Source: a bacterium (GTDB lineage Bacteria; UBP14; UBA6098; 4484-93). Taken from it: a DNA stretch of 64,000 bases. Positions 33,896 to 42,598 of the stretch are shown here, one piece after another. Position 1 is the first letter of the stretch; each line of letters begins with the position of its first letter. The notes below the pieces were generated by a model. That model made no database searches and had not been told where the DNA came from. It saw only the letters and a program-made list of their open reading frames with translations. The position numbers and the translations under genes were made by a program. The stretch lies in NCBI GenBank assembly GCA_021158465.1, contig JAGGUN010000027.1, positions 47,684 through 111,683 of the forward strand, in the 5' to 3' direction.

Positions 33896-35208
33896 GGGTT
33901 CTGGTTGTCGACGATGAACCAAAGATATGCTTCCTCCTCAAGGGGACCTTAGAAGATGAGAATACCTCCGTCGACACAACATCATCACCTACGGAAGCGC
34001 TTACCCTCGCCGAAAAGTTCCAATACGATATTATCCTAACCGACCTGCGGATGGCACCGTTCGATGGTATCGAGTTCATCAGGCGCCTCCGCGGAAAGGA
34101 GATAACAACCCCAGTTATTGTTATGACAGCTTATGCCTCAGTCCAGACAGCGGTGGAAGCGATGAAGAAGGGAGCATACGACTACATCATCAAGCCGTTC
34201 GATATCGAGGAGTTAAAACTTCTCATAAGCCGAGCGGTTAAGGAGAAGAGGCTCGAGAGAGAAAACAAACTGCTCAAGCAAAGGGTCCTCTCAGAGGACA
34301 AGATTATCGGCGAATCAGCTGCAATACGCCGGGTTCTATCCGACATAGAGAAGGTCGCTCCGACAGATGCCTCTGTGTTGGTTATTGGTGAATCGGGCGT
34401 CGGAAAAGAACTGGTGGCAAAAAGGATACATAACCTCTCACACAGGAGGGATGGACCGTTTGTCCCGATAAACTGCGCTGCAATAACAGAAACGCTCCTC
34501 GAAAGCGAGTTGTTCGGATACGAGAAAGGTGCTTTCACCGGGGCAAACTCGAGAAAGATCGGATACCTCGAGGCTGCAAACGGCGGAACCGTTTTCTTAG
34601 ACGAGATAGGCGACATCCCACCCACTGTCCAGGTGAAACTATTAAGGATCATCCAAGAGAAGAAACTTGTCCGTGTCGGCGGGATAACACCCATAGATAT
34701 CGATGTCAGGTTCATATCAGCAACAAACAAGAACCTCGAAAAACTCATAGATGAAGGAAGCTTCCGAGAGGACCTATACTTCCGCATAGCGGTATTCCCA
34801 ATAAGGGTACCTCCTCTAAGAGAAAGAAGAGAAGATATACCGCTTCTTATAAAGCACTTCCTCTCGCAGAGGGGAGAATCCGAAGATAAGCTGTCGCCTG
34901 AGGTAATGAAGAAACTTGTCTCATACCACTGGCGGGGGAATATCCGTGAGCTGATGAATGTGCTTGAGAGGGCATTGATACTCTCAGGGGATGGAAAGAT
35001 TACACTCGAGCACATCCCAGAGGATATAAGAGAAAACAAATCAAAGGGGATCTTGCCCCTATCTCTTGAAGATATTGAAAAAAAGCATATATTAGAAGTT
35101 TTGGAGAAGACAAACGGAAACAAATCAGAAGCAGCAAGATTGCTCGGCATAACCAGGAGAAGGCTTTATTCAATAATGGAGAGACTTGGCATAGGGAAAG
35201 AGAAATGA
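33892..35208 (+). CDS. NtrC-family sigma-54-dependent response regulator
   Basis: A 438-residue activator partnered with the kinase before it. The receiver has DD7-8, phospho-acceptor Asp51 (IILTDLRMAPFDG) and the conserved YIIKPFD. The AAA+ domain has Walker A GESGVGKE, the GAFTGA loop (EKGAFTGANS), Walker B FLDEIGDIP and FREDLYFRIAVF. The Fis-type DNA-binding end is NGNKSEAARLLGITRRRL. One attractive target is the major pilin promoter at 42477-42493, a perfect sigma-54 site in the same window. That link is inference. It overlaps both the kinase gene and alaS by 4 nt. Confidence 0.94.
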   Translation: MRVLVVDDEPKICFLLKGTLEDENTSVDTTSSPTEALTLAEKFQYDIILTDLRMAPFDGIEFIRRLRGKEITTPVIVMTAYASVQTAVEAMKKGAYDYIIKPFDIEELKLLISRAVKEKRLERENKLLKQRVLSEDKIIGESAAIRRVLSDIEKVAPTDASVLVIGESGVGKELVAKRIHNLSHRRDGPFVPINCAAITETLLESELFGYEKGAFTGANSRKIGYLEAANGGTVFLDEIGDIPPTVQVKLLRIIQEKKLVRVGGITPIDIDVRFISATNKNLEKLIDEGSFREDLYFRIAVFPIRVPPLRERREDIPLLIKHFLSQRGESEDKLSPEVMKKLVSYHWRGNIRELMNVLERALILSGDGKITLEHIPEDIRENKSKGILPLSLEDIEKKHILEVLEKTNGNKSEAARLLGITRRRLYSIMERLGIGKEK

Positions 35209-37811
35209 CCTCAAAAGAAGCCAGAGAAACATTCATAAAGTATTTCGCAGCCAGAGGACACAAGGTAGTCAAAAGCTCTCCTGTCATTCCGCAGGGCGAT
35301 CCAACTCTCCTCTTTACCAACGCTGGTATGAACCAGTTTAAGGATATCTTCCTTGGTAAAAGGGAGCGACCATATCTGAGAGCAACCTCCTGCCAAAAAT
35401 GCATCCGTGTGTCCGGAAAACATAACGACCTCGAAGAGGTGGGCATAGACGGACACCATCACACCTTTTTCGAGATGCTCGGCAATTGGTCGTTCGGAGA
35501 CTATTTCAAAGAGGAGGCAATACAGTTCGCATGGGAACTCATCACCGAGGTCTACCAGCTCCCGAAGGATAGAATCTATGTATCTGTGTTCACCGATGAC
35601 ATCGAGAGTGAGAGGATATGGAGCAAGTTTTTGCCCCAGAACCGCGTTCTCAAGTTCGGGATGAAGCATAACTTCTGGGAGATGGGCGAGACAGGACCAT
35701 GCGGCCCCTGCACGGAGATACACTACGACAGGGGAGAAGAGTTTGGTAGGATAGAGGATGGTTGCTTTATCAACTCCAGCTGTGAGCGGTTCGTCGAGCT
35801 ATGGAACATCGTCTTTATTCAGTATTTCCGGGACGAGAACGGAAACCTGCTCAACCTCCCGATGAAAAGCGTCGACACAGGACTCGGGCTCGAGCGACTC
35901 GCCGCTATCCTGCAAAATGTCAAAACAGACTACGATACTGACTTACTCCTCCCTATCATACGCAGGATAGAAGAACTGTCTGGGATCGAATACACAGAAA
36001 AAACAGCAACACCGTTCAGGGTGATATCCGACCATATAAGAATGATCGCTTTCTCCATTGCAGATGGCGGAATACCATCCAACGATGGTCGAGGCTATGT
36101 CATCCGACGGATACTCAGGCGTGCCGCAAGATACAGCAGAATGCTCAATATAAAAGAACCTATCCTATACCGCCTCGTTCCTGAATTGACAAAGATTATG
36201 GGCGATGTCTACCCTGAGCTTCAGCAGCGCGAGCAACATATAATAGGCGTGATAAAGAGCGAGGAAGAACAGTTTAACGAGACATTGGACCGCGGACTCG
36301 AGATATTCAACGAACTGGCAAGCAAGGCGGAAGAGGACGGTTCACGAACAATATGGGGCGAGGATGTCTTCCGACTATACGATACCTACGGCTTCCCTGT
36401 CGACCTGACACGGATCATGGCAGACGAGAGAGGGCTTATCGTCGATATGCAGGGGTTCAACAGGGAGATGGAAAAACAAAGAGCACGAGCAAGGGGAGCA
36501 TCAAGCTTCGAGGTAACTCATATCCCTACATCCGACTGGAAAACGGTAAAAGAGACAGATACCGATTCAGTCTTCGTTGGATACGAGAATGTCGCAGTGG
36601 AGGCAAATGTGGTCAAGTACGTGCAGGATGGTGAGTTCTATCTGCTTGTCCTCGACAAAACTCCGTTCTATCCAACATCCGGTGGGCAGGTAAGCGACAA
36701 AGGCTGGATAACAGGGAAAGAGATGCGCTTCTCAGTGAAAGAGGTGTTCCGAGATGGAGACACAATAATCCATAAAGGGAAACTAATATCGGGAGAGATA
36801 GAGGAAAATGCGGTTGCCAAGATAGATGTGAACCGCCGAATTGCCACAGCTCGCAACCATACAGCAACACATCTGCTCCAGGCAGCACTGCGAGAACTCC
36901 TCGGAGAACATTGCCACCAGTCCGGCTCGCTCGTCGAACCGGGAAGACTGAGATTCGACTTCTCACACTTCAAACCCCTGACAGACGAAGAGCTGCTCGA
37001 GATCGAACGGCTCGTCAACGACTCCATACTATCCGATATCCCAGTGAACACATACGAATGCCCATACGAGGAAGCAATAGAAAACGGCGCAATAGCACTC
37101 TTCAGCGAGAAGTACGACGAGATTGTCCGCGTGGTCGAGGTACCAGGCGTAAGTAAAGAGCTTTGCGGCGGAACACATATAAACCGCACAGGCGAAATAG
37201 GGATATTTATCATAACATCCGAGACCGGAATCGCTTCCGGCGTCAGACGAATCGAAGCAATAACAGGAACATCTGCACTCGAATATATCCAGCATCAGCG
37301 AAACATAATGTCTGAGATCTCATCCCTACTCAATTGCCCAAAAGAGAAAGTAGTGGAGAGAATAGAAGCCCTCTTGGAACAGGTAAAAGCCCTGAAAAAG
37401 GAAAACGAACAACTTACACTTGCTGCGTCGAGTGCCAACATCTCCAAAATAATAGAAGATGCCCCACAGGTGGAGAACTCCCGGCTTATCGTCCACAGAT
37501 TCGATGAGATGACAAGAGAGACCCTCTTCAAACAGCTGGATATAATCAAACCGAACCTGCCATCCGGGATAGCGGTTCTCTTCTCAAAAACACCCGATAA
37601 TAAGGTAGCAATCATTGCTTATGTTACAGAAGATTTGAGACTAAAACATAGCATCTCAGCAAAAGAGATCATCGTGGAGATAGCCAATGTTGTCTCCGGG
37701 AGCGGTGGAGGCAGAGACGATATCGCCCAGGCAGGTGGAAAGGATATAGATAAGATAGACGAGGCGGTAAAGAAGGCAAAACAGCTCCTTGCAAGGCTTA
37801 TAATCAGATGA
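35205..37811 (+). CDS. alaS: alanine-tRNA ligase
   Basis: An 868-residue class II synthetase that charges tRNA-Ala. The catalytic core begins REVF-like (REARETFIKYFAARGH in outline), with LLFTNAGMNQFKDIFLG and CQKCIRVSGKHNDLEEVG as motif 2-type segments, and GLGLERLAAI and GRGYVIRRILRRA further on. The editing domain has its zinc ligands in NHTATHLLQAALRELLG (HxxxH) and LCGGTHINRTGEIG. The C-Ala domain ends with SGSGGGRDDIAQAGG. Length is normal for the family. Its ATG overlaps the regulator's stop by 4 nt, so this essential gene is expressed within a signalling operon. Confidence 0.97.
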   Translation: MTSKEARETFIKYFAARGHKVVKSSPVIPQGDPTLLFTNAGMNQFKDIFLGKRERPYLRATSCQKCIRVSGKHNDLEEVGIDGHHHTFFEMLGNWSFGDYFKEEAIQFAWELITEVYQLPKDRIYVSVFTDDIESERIWSKFLPQNRVLKFGMKHNFWEMGETGPCGPCTEIHYDRGEEFGRIEDGCFINSSCERFVELWNIVFIQYFRDENGNLLNLPMKSVDTGLGLERLAAILQNVKTDYDTDLLLPIIRRIEELSGIEYTEKTATPFRVISDHIRMIAFSIADGGIPSNDGRGYVIRRILRRAARYSRMLNIKEPILYRLVPELTKIMGDVYPELQQREQHIIGVIKSEEEQFNETLDRGLEIFNELASKAEEDGSRTIWGEDVFRLYDTYGFPVDLTRIMADERGLIVDMQGFNREMEKQRARARGASSFEVTHIPTSDWKTVKETDTDSVFVGYENVAVEANVVKYVQDGEFYLLVLDKTPFYPTSGGQVSDKGWITGKEMRFSVKEVFRDGDTIIHKGKLISGEIEENAVAKIDVNRRIATARNHTATHLLQAALRELLGEHCHQSGSLVEPGRLRFDFSHFKPLTDEELLEIERLVNDSILSDIPVNTYECPYEEAIENGAIALFSEKYDEIVRVVEVPGVSKELCGGTHINRTGEIGIFIITSETGIASGVRRIEAITGTSALEYIQHQRNIMSEISSLLNCPKEKVVERIEALLEQVKALKKENEQLTLAASSANISKIIEDAPQVENSRLIVHRFDEMTRETLFKQLDIIKPNLPSGIAVLFSKTPDNKVAIIAYVTEDLRLKHSISAKEIIVEIANVVSGSGGGRDDIAQAGGKDIDKIDEAVKKAKQLLARLIIR

Positions 37812-38440
37812 GAGGACTCTTTATCACATTCGAGGGGATAGACGGAAGCGGCAAGAGCACACAAATCGGGCGCCTACGAGACCACCTTGTAGACAAAGGG
37901 TATAAAGTTGTCTTAACAAGGGAACCCGGAGGCACATCCATAGGAGAGAAGATAAGGAAACTTCTGCTCGACAGAGAAAACAGCGGTATGCACCCTCTAA
38001 CAGAGCTATTCCTCTACCTTGCATCGAGGGTACAACATACATCCGAGTTCATAATCCCACACCTTGAACAGGGGGTTACCGTTATATCCGACAGGTTCCA
38101 CGACTCATCAGTTGCATATCAAGGAGGTGGAAGAGGGATTGGGGTAGAAGCCGTTGAAAAACTGAGGAATTTTGCCACTCTGGGGCTTGAACCTGACATT
38201 ACATTCTACCTCGACATCGATCCAACCCTCGCAAGAGAAAGGATGGTAAGCCGCATGTTCGATAGGCTCGAAGCAGAAAAGCTCGATTTCTATCAAAGGA
38301 TACGAAACGCCTATAACAAGCTTCTAAGGATATATCCCAATAGGATAAAACTAATAGACGCATCCGGAACCCCAGATGATGTCTGGAAAAGGATAGAACG
38401 CCACATAGAGCATCTTTGGAAAGACAGGAGGTCGAGATGA
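37808..38440 (+). CDS. tmk: thymidylate kinase
   Basis: A 210-residue dTMP kinase, making dTDP for DNA synthesis. The P-loop is ITFEGIDGSGKSTQIG (residues 5-20). The substrate-binding segments are VLTREPGGTSIGEKIR, DRFHDSSVAYQGGGRGIG near residue 98, and the LID region around RMFDRLEAEKLDF. It overlaps alaS and the protease gene by 4 nt each. Confidence 0.96.
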   Translation: MRGLFITFEGIDGSGKSTQIGRLRDHLVDKGYKVVLTREPGGTSIGEKIRKLLLDRENSGMHPLTELFLYLASRVQHTSEFIIPHLEQGVTVISDRFHDSSVAYQGGGRGIGVEAVEKLRNFATLGLEPDITFYLDIDPTLARERMVSRMFDRLEAEKLDFYQRIRNAYNKLLRIYPNRIKLIDASGTPDDVWKRIERHIEHLWKDRRSR

Positions 38441-40128
38441 AGAAATTCCTTATTCCTATATTGCTTGCGGCACTGGTTCTTCTTTCCATCGGGTCGGTAT
38501 TTGCACTAAGGGACGAGGAGAACCTGTATTCAAGCATACGGCTTGTTGGCAGGATAATCACCGAGACCTATACAAAGTATGTGGACGATTTTGACCTAAA
38601 AAAGGCTATCAAGGCAGGAATAAGTGGAATGCTCTCGACCCTCGACCCGCACACCGTTTATTTCGAGGAGAAAGAATACGAAGATCTTAAGGTGGATACT
38701 CGCGGGAAGTTCGAGGGGCTCGGCATCGTCATCGGCATAAGAGATAATGTACTGACCGTTATCTCCCCGATAGAAGGAACTCCTGCATATCGTATGGGGA
38801 TTCGAGCGGGCGATCAGATAGTAAAAATAGACGGAAAAAGCACCGAAGGAATAATAATAGAACAGGCTGTGAGGAAGCTCAGGGGACCAAGAGGAACAAA
38901 GGTCACCATAACGATAAGACGTCCAGGTGAGCCAAAGCTCTTAGACTACACCATTACTCGTGATGTAATTGAGATAAAAAGCGTACCGTTCTACGGAATG
39001 ATAAACGATGAAATTGGCTATATAAGACTCACCCGCTTTTCTCAGGAGGCATCCAAAGAGATCGCAGACGCCTTAAGATCGCTAAAGGATGAAGGAGCGA
39101 AAAGCCTCATCCTTGACCTACGGAGTAATCCAGGCGGGCTCCTCCGTCAGGCGGTAGAGGTGGCGGGACTGTTTCTACCTCAGAACTCACTCATCGTCTC
39201 CACGAAAGGGAGAAAAAGCTATCAATCGCAAGAGTTCCGTTCCTTTGCCCCGCCTGAATTTGATGAAGGGAAACTTGTTGTTCTTGTCGACCCAGGATCA
39301 GCCTCAGCATCGGAAATCGTCGCAGGCGCTATCCAGGACAATGACCGCGGACTCATACTCGGGCAAAAAACATTCGGAAAAGGACTCGTCCAATCCGTAA
39401 TCGACCTCGGAAACAATACTGCTCTCAAGATTACAACCGCAAAATACTATATCCCAAGCGGAAGATGCATCCAGAAAGAGAATTACCTCAAGCGGAAGGA
39501 AACCGCTATCTACTCCAAATACTACACGGGCGAGGAGGAAGAAACAGAGGAAGAGGAAGAAGAGGAAGACACAACCAGAGAACTCTTCTACACGCTCGGC
39601 GGAAGAGTAGTATACGGCGGAGGAGGAATAACCCCAGATGTCGAGACCGAACAGCGGAAACTCAATCGATTGGAGATGGAGCTGGAAAGAAGGTCTATGT
39701 TCTTCGGCTTCGCCATCGAATACACAAAAAATCATAAGGACCTCTCACCAGATTTTGAGGTCACAGATGAGATGGTGAATGAGTTCAAGGAGTACCTCGC
39801 ACGGTCCGACTTCGAGTTCAACACAAGACCAGAGGAAGAACTCGAAAACCTAAAGAAGATACTCGAGGAATCAGAGGCAGATTCCTCCGTATATGAGGCG
39901 CTTATCCCGTTTGAAGAGGTGCTCGAGAAGAAAAAGGAAGAAGAATTCGCCGAGAGCATCGACTACATAAAGCGGAGCATCAAACGCGAGATAGTGTCCG
40001 CTCTGTGGGGCGAGAAGGAAAGGTATCGGCAGATAGTGCTAAAATACGACCCTGAGATAAAGAAGGCTGTGGAGATACTTACTACCCCCGGAGAATATGA
40101 GGAATATCTCGCCCTCACCAAAAAGTAA
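38437..40128 (+). CDS. S41-family C-terminal processing protease (CtpA-like)
   Basis: A 563-residue exported serine protease. The start at 38437 follows AGGAGGT and overlaps the tmk stop (ATGA), giving a signal or anchor MKKFLIPILLAALVLLS. A first conserved segment is STLDPHTVYFEEKE. The PDZ domain (about 90-175) is followed by the S41 domain with LDLRSNPGGLLRQAV, the catalytic Ser in DPGSASASEIVAGA and the catalytic Lys in KTFGKGLVQ. An unusually acidic insert (a Glu/Asp run near residue 370) precedes TPDVETE. The ~180-residue helical tail is longer than in minimal CtpA proteins. It probably trims or clears periplasmic proteins. Confidence 0.92.
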   Translation: MKKFLIPILLAALVLLSIGSVFALRDEENLYSSIRLVGRIITETYTKYVDDFDLKKAIKAGISGMLSTLDPHTVYFEEKEYEDLKVDTRGKFEGLGIVIGIRDNVLTVISPIEGTPAYRMGIRAGDQIVKIDGKSTEGIIIEQAVRKLRGPRGTKVTITIRRPGEPKLLDYTITRDVIEIKSVPFYGMINDEIGYIRLTRFSQEASKEIADALRSLKDEGAKSLILDLRSNPGGLLRQAVEVAGLFLPQNSLIVSTKGRKSYQSQEFRSFAPPEFDEGKLVVLVDPGSASASEIVAGAIQDNDRGLILGQKTFGKGLVQSVIDLGNNTALKITTAKYYIPSGRCIQKENYLKRKETAIYSKYYTGEEEETEEEEEEEDTTRELFYTLGGRVVYGGGGITPDVETEQRKLNRLEMELERRSMFFGFAIEYTKNHKDLSPDFEVTDEMVNEFKEYLARSDFEFNTRPEEELENLKKILEESEADSSVYEALIPFEEVLEKKKEEEFAESIDYIKRSIKREIVSALWGEKERYRQIVLKYDPEIKKAVEILTTPGEYEEYLALTKK

Positions 40129-40129
40129 A

Positions 40130-40657
40130 ATGCGCATAACGGGCGGGAAACTGCACGGAAAACCTCTCTTTCTCAAGCGGAACCGCCTCCGTCCCATTCA
40201 GGAAAAGGCAAGACTCGCTATCTTCAACCTTCTGAAAGATGTAGACAGCAAATCCTTTGCTGATCTATTCTCTGGAACAGGGATTATGGGCATAGAAGCT
40301 TACTCACGCGGAGCACACCCCGTATTCCTCGTTGATATCGATGTGTCAAACATCATCGCAAACATCGAGCAACTCTCTCTGTCAACTGTATCGGACCTCA
40401 TTGTGAAGAAAAGGGATGCTATCCGATTTATAGCGTCATCAAACCGAAGATTCGATATAATATTCGCAGGACCACCATTTATCGAAAGCTTCTACCAAAG
40501 AATAAAAGAAAGCCTAACAGAGATAAAGAAACACCTAACAAAGGACGGAATATTCATTCTACAGGTTGGGAAGAGGTTCCTCAGCAAGGATATATTCCCT
40601 CCCCCAGACGATAAGCGGATATATGGTGACTCGGTTTTCCTATTCTACCACCATTAG
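40130..40657 (+). CDS. rsmD: RsmD-like 16S rRNA guanine-N2 methyltransferase with altered catalytic motif
   Basis: A 175-residue class I methyltransferase. It starts MRITGGKLHGKPL, like RsmD (MRIIAGKxxGR). PIQEKARLAIFNLL is the conserved RP-x-x-x-x-RE helix, and FADLFSGTGIMGIEAYSRGA is the AdoMet loop. RsmD methylates G966 of 16S rRNA. The catalytic motif, normally (D/N)PP(Y/F), reads GPPF here (FDIIFAGPPF), losing the acidic residue. The start at 40130 lies 1 nt after the protease stop without a ribosome site; an upstream in-frame ATG at 40097 follows GGAG and may be used. It ends 1 nt from the convergent peptidase gene. Confidence 0.82.
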   Translation: MRITGGKLHGKPLFLKRNRLRPIQEKARLAIFNLLKDVDSKSFADLFSGTGIMGIEAYSRGAHPVFLVDIDVSNIIANIEQLSLSTVSDLIVKKRDAIRFIASSNRRFDIIFAGPPFIESFYQRIKESLTEIKKHLTKDGIFILQVGKRFLSKDIFPPPDDKRIYGDSVFLFYHH

Positions 40658-40658
40658 G

Positions 40659-41444
40659 TTAAGCGGGAAAGAAGCTGTTTATATAGAAATCTATCACAAC
40701 CTGTCCATAGAAATAAGCAATAACAGCAGCCAACGATATATACGGACCAAACGGAATATAATGGTCAGATAGCTTTCTCCTCCTCGATTTGATAATAAGC
40801 AGACCGCCCCCAAGTAAGACAGCGAAAAATGCAGCAAGTATTACCACAAGAATTGACCTTTGCCAGCCGAGAAATGCGCCGATAAAAGCCATAAGCTCCA
40901 CATCACCGAAACCCATACTCTCCTTCTTAAACATCACACCGCCGATAAAACCAAAGCAAAGCAGCATTCCTCCACCAACGAAGACACCGATGAAGGAATC
41001 TAATACATTGTGTTCAAAAAAAGAAAACAGCAATCCAACAGCAATCCCTGGCAGGGTAACTACCTCAGGAATTACCCTCTTGTCAATGTCTATAAAGGAG
41101 ATTGTAACAAGCGATGAGAAGAGATATATTGACTTAAAAAACCCCAGTGAGAACGAGAAACCAGAACACCAGAAGGCAAACAGAAACCCCAAAGCACATA
41201 AACTCTCCACAAGGAGGTATCGGATCGATATACGCTCCCCACAGTGCCTACATCTACCACCCAGGATAATGTAGCTCACAATAGGGATATTGTCGTAAAA
41301 AGCAATTGGATGATTGCATCTGGGGCAATGTGAGCCAGGGGAAACGATCGACTCACCCCTCGGGAGACGCCAGATAAGAACATTGAGAAAACTGCCTATA
41401 ATCGAACCAAAGATGAATACAAAAACCGACGCGAGATACCTCAC
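40659..41444 (-). CDS. pilD: prepilin peptidase / N-methyltransferase
   Basis: A 261-residue polytopic aspartic protease that cleaves type IV prepilin leaders and methylates the new N-terminus. The cytoplasmic loop carries two Cys pairs (HCPRCNHP and RCRHCGER), preceded by GSFLNVLIWRLPRGES. The catalytic aspartates are in SFIDIDKRVIPEVVT and MGFGDVELMAFIGAFLG (GxGD motif). Seven to eight membrane segments are visible. The start is GTG at 41444, supported by GGAGG with 5-nt spacing. It lies 32 nt downstream of the minor pilin gene, whose product it should process. Confidence 0.95.
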   Translation of the reverse strand: MRYLASVFVFIFGSIIGSFLNVLIWRLPRGESIVSPGSHCPRCNHPIAFYDNIPIVSYIILGGRCRHCGERISIRYLLVESLCALGFLFAFWCSGFSFSLGFFKSIYLFSSLVTISFIDIDKRVIPEVVTLPGIAVGLLFSFFEHNVLDSFIGVFVGGGMLLCFGFIGGVMFKKESMGFGDVELMAFIGAFLGWQRSILVVILAAFFAVLLGGGLLIIKSRRRKLSDHYIPFGPYISLAAVIAYFYGQVVIDFYINSFFPA

Positions 41445-41476
41445 TTACTCCTCCATCTCACCCACAACGGCTACCC

Positions 41477-41881
41477 CTACATATCTCCGTAAAAAACCCC
41501 ATCTTCATCTACCCTTATCTGCTCAAATCCATTTCCATCGAGATCTGCATCACCCTTCTCTGTAGCAACAATCCATACACTCGTCCTTATGTCACCTGTT
41601 TTACCTGCACAGGCAGTGTAGTCGTATCTACGCGTCTCGCTGGGAAGCATCCAGCTCTTCATAGGAAACACATTCGGCGACAGGGAAGCAGCATATGTTC
41701 CATACTCCTCATAATAGGAAAGCTCAAGCTCATATAGCTGTTTCAACACCATAAAAGCCTCGCTCCTCCGCGAGTTGCCGATAGCAGCTCGATAACGGGT
41801 AACCGCAAGACCAACCAGGATACCGATAAGAACAACCACTATCATCAACTCTATCAAGGTAAACCCTTCTCGGAATCTCAT
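41477..41881 (-). CDS. type IV pilin-like protein (minor pilin or pseudopilin)
   Basis: A 134-residue prepilin. A short basic leader MRFREG is followed by the cleavage motif G/FTLIELMIVVVLIGILVG with Glu5 of the mature protein. The soluble part has the alpha1 extension (SRRSEAFMVLKQLYELELSYY) and a C-terminal DADLDGNGFEQIRVDEDG loop, like the calcium-type loops of GspG-like pseudopilins. The start at 41881 is chosen for its AAGG site and leader length. It lies about 50 nt beyond the terminator that ends the major pilin transcript, so it is probably expressed at a lower level by readthrough. Confidence 0.9.
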   Translation of the reverse strand: MRFREGFTLIELMIVVVLIGILVGLAVTRYRAAIGNSRRSEAFMVLKQLYELELSYYEEYGTYAASLSPNVFPMKSWMLPSETRRYDYTACAGKTGDIRTSVWIVATEKGDADLDGNGFEQIRVDEDGVFYGDM

Positions 41882-41929
41882 ACCTTCCACCTCAGTCAAC
41901 AATATAACATCACCTCGTAAAACAGACAA

Positions 41930-41964
41930 TAAAAAAAGGCAGGAAGAAATACTCTCCCTGCCTT
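41930..41964 (-). terminator. rho-independent terminator after the major pilin gene
   Basis: On the minus strand an 8-bp perfect stem AAGGCAGG/CCTGCCTT (41957-41964 with 41936-41943) and a 13-nt loop are followed by a T-run (41937-41930). It lies 21 nt after the pilin stop codon. Confidence 0.88.
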
Positions 41965-41985
41965 ATACCTCTCTCCTCAAAGAGC

Positions 41986-42414
41986 TCACGGAATTACTCC
42001 ACCGGAGATGTTCCCATCAGCATCGATGACAACATCAGTGACACCGGCAAGCGATGCATCAACATCTGTGTTGACTACTGCCTTGGCACCACCGCCGTCC
42101 GTCAGGTAGTAGTTGAACCTCGGTTTCCCAGAAGGAAGCGAGAACCCCATCTGAGCAGCAAGCTTACTAGCAGCAGTACTTGCCCAATCATCTCCATCTG
42201 TCATCTGGAAGTCAGCATCTACCGGGTAGTAACCATACTCTTCATAGTAGGTCTGCGAGAGCGTCCACAGCTGCTTCACAACGCCCTTCGCCTCAGAGAT
42301 CTTCGCCTTCTTCGAAGCCGCCATAAAACGCGGAATGGCAAGCGCTGCCAAGATTCCGATGATGACCACAACGATCATCAACTCAATGAGGGTGAAACCT
42401 TTCCTGTTCCTCAT
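41986..42414 (-). CDS. pilA: major type IV pilin
   Basis: A 142-residue prepilin. Leader MRNRKG, cleavage before FTLIELMIVVVIIGILAALA with Glu5, then AIPRFMAASKKAKISEAKGVV, the classic alpha1 helix. The globular part (about 50-142) contains DGDDWASTAASKLAAQMGF and ends in a short acidic DADGNISGG loop. No disulphide-forming cysteines are present, unlike PilA of Pseudomonas. A strong AGGAGG site, a perfect sigma-54 promoter upstream and a private terminator downstream all suggest a highly expressed structural subunit. GspG-like pseudopilin is the alternative reading, since both families share these features. Confidence 0.92.
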   Translation of the reverse strand: MRNRKGFTLIELMIVVVIIGILAALAIPRFMAASKKAKISEAKGVVKQLWTLSQTYYEEYGYYPVDADFQMTDGDDWASTAASKLAAQMGFSLPSGKPRFNYYLTDGGGAKAVVNTDVDASLAGVTDVVIDADGNISGGVIP

Positions 42415-42476
42415 CTTGCACCTCCTTTAAGGTTTTGAGTTAAAATTCTTCACTTTTCAAGCCCCGCTTTCTTAAT

Positions 42477-42493
42477 TTGCAACTATCGTGCCA
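42477..42493 (-). promoter_or_regulatory. sigma-54 (-24/-12) promoter of the major pilin gene
   Basis: The minus strand reads TGGCACGATAGTTGCAA, a full match to TGGCACG-N4-TTGCA. Transcription would start near 42467, leaving a ~53-nt leader ending in AGGAGG before the pilin ATG. Sigma-54 control of pilA by an NtrC-type PilR is known in Pseudomonas, Myxococcus and Geobacter. Confidence 0.88.
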
Positions 42494-42516
42494 AACTACC
42501 AACATGCCCTACCTTC

Positions 42517-42540
42517 GCACAGCAGGCAGGATTGCACAGC
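42517..42540 (-). repeat. direct repeats upstream of the pilin sigma-54 promoter
   Basis: GCTGTGC occurs twice on the minus strand (42534-42540 and 42517-42523), 17 nt apart, 24-47 bp upstream of the -24 box. The position fits activator-binding half-sites, but chance is not excluded. Confidence 0.3.
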
Positions 42541-42560
42541 GTTTATCGTAGGAAAGAGAA

Positions 42561-42576
42561 AAGAGAAGGTTCTCTT
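42561..42576 (-). terminator. weak candidate terminator after the S4 gene
   Basis: On the minus strand AAGAGA-ACCT-TCTCTT folds into a 6-bp hairpin followed by a pyrimidine-rich, not pure T, tract. It lies 22 nt after the S4 stop codon. Confidence 0.3.
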
Positions 42577-42598
42577 GAGCATTGCATTTTGCAAAATC

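Noticed and set aside
34182-35150. Long minus-strand open frame of 322 codons.
   Set aside because: It is antisense to the NtrC-type regulator with intact AAA+ motifs; its translation is serine/phenylalanine-rich and without domain features.
42585-42596. Palindrome ATTTTGCAAAAT just after the S4 stop codon.
   Set aside because: The arms have no loop and no T-run, so it cannot form a terminator hairpin; short AT-rich symmetry is expected by chance.
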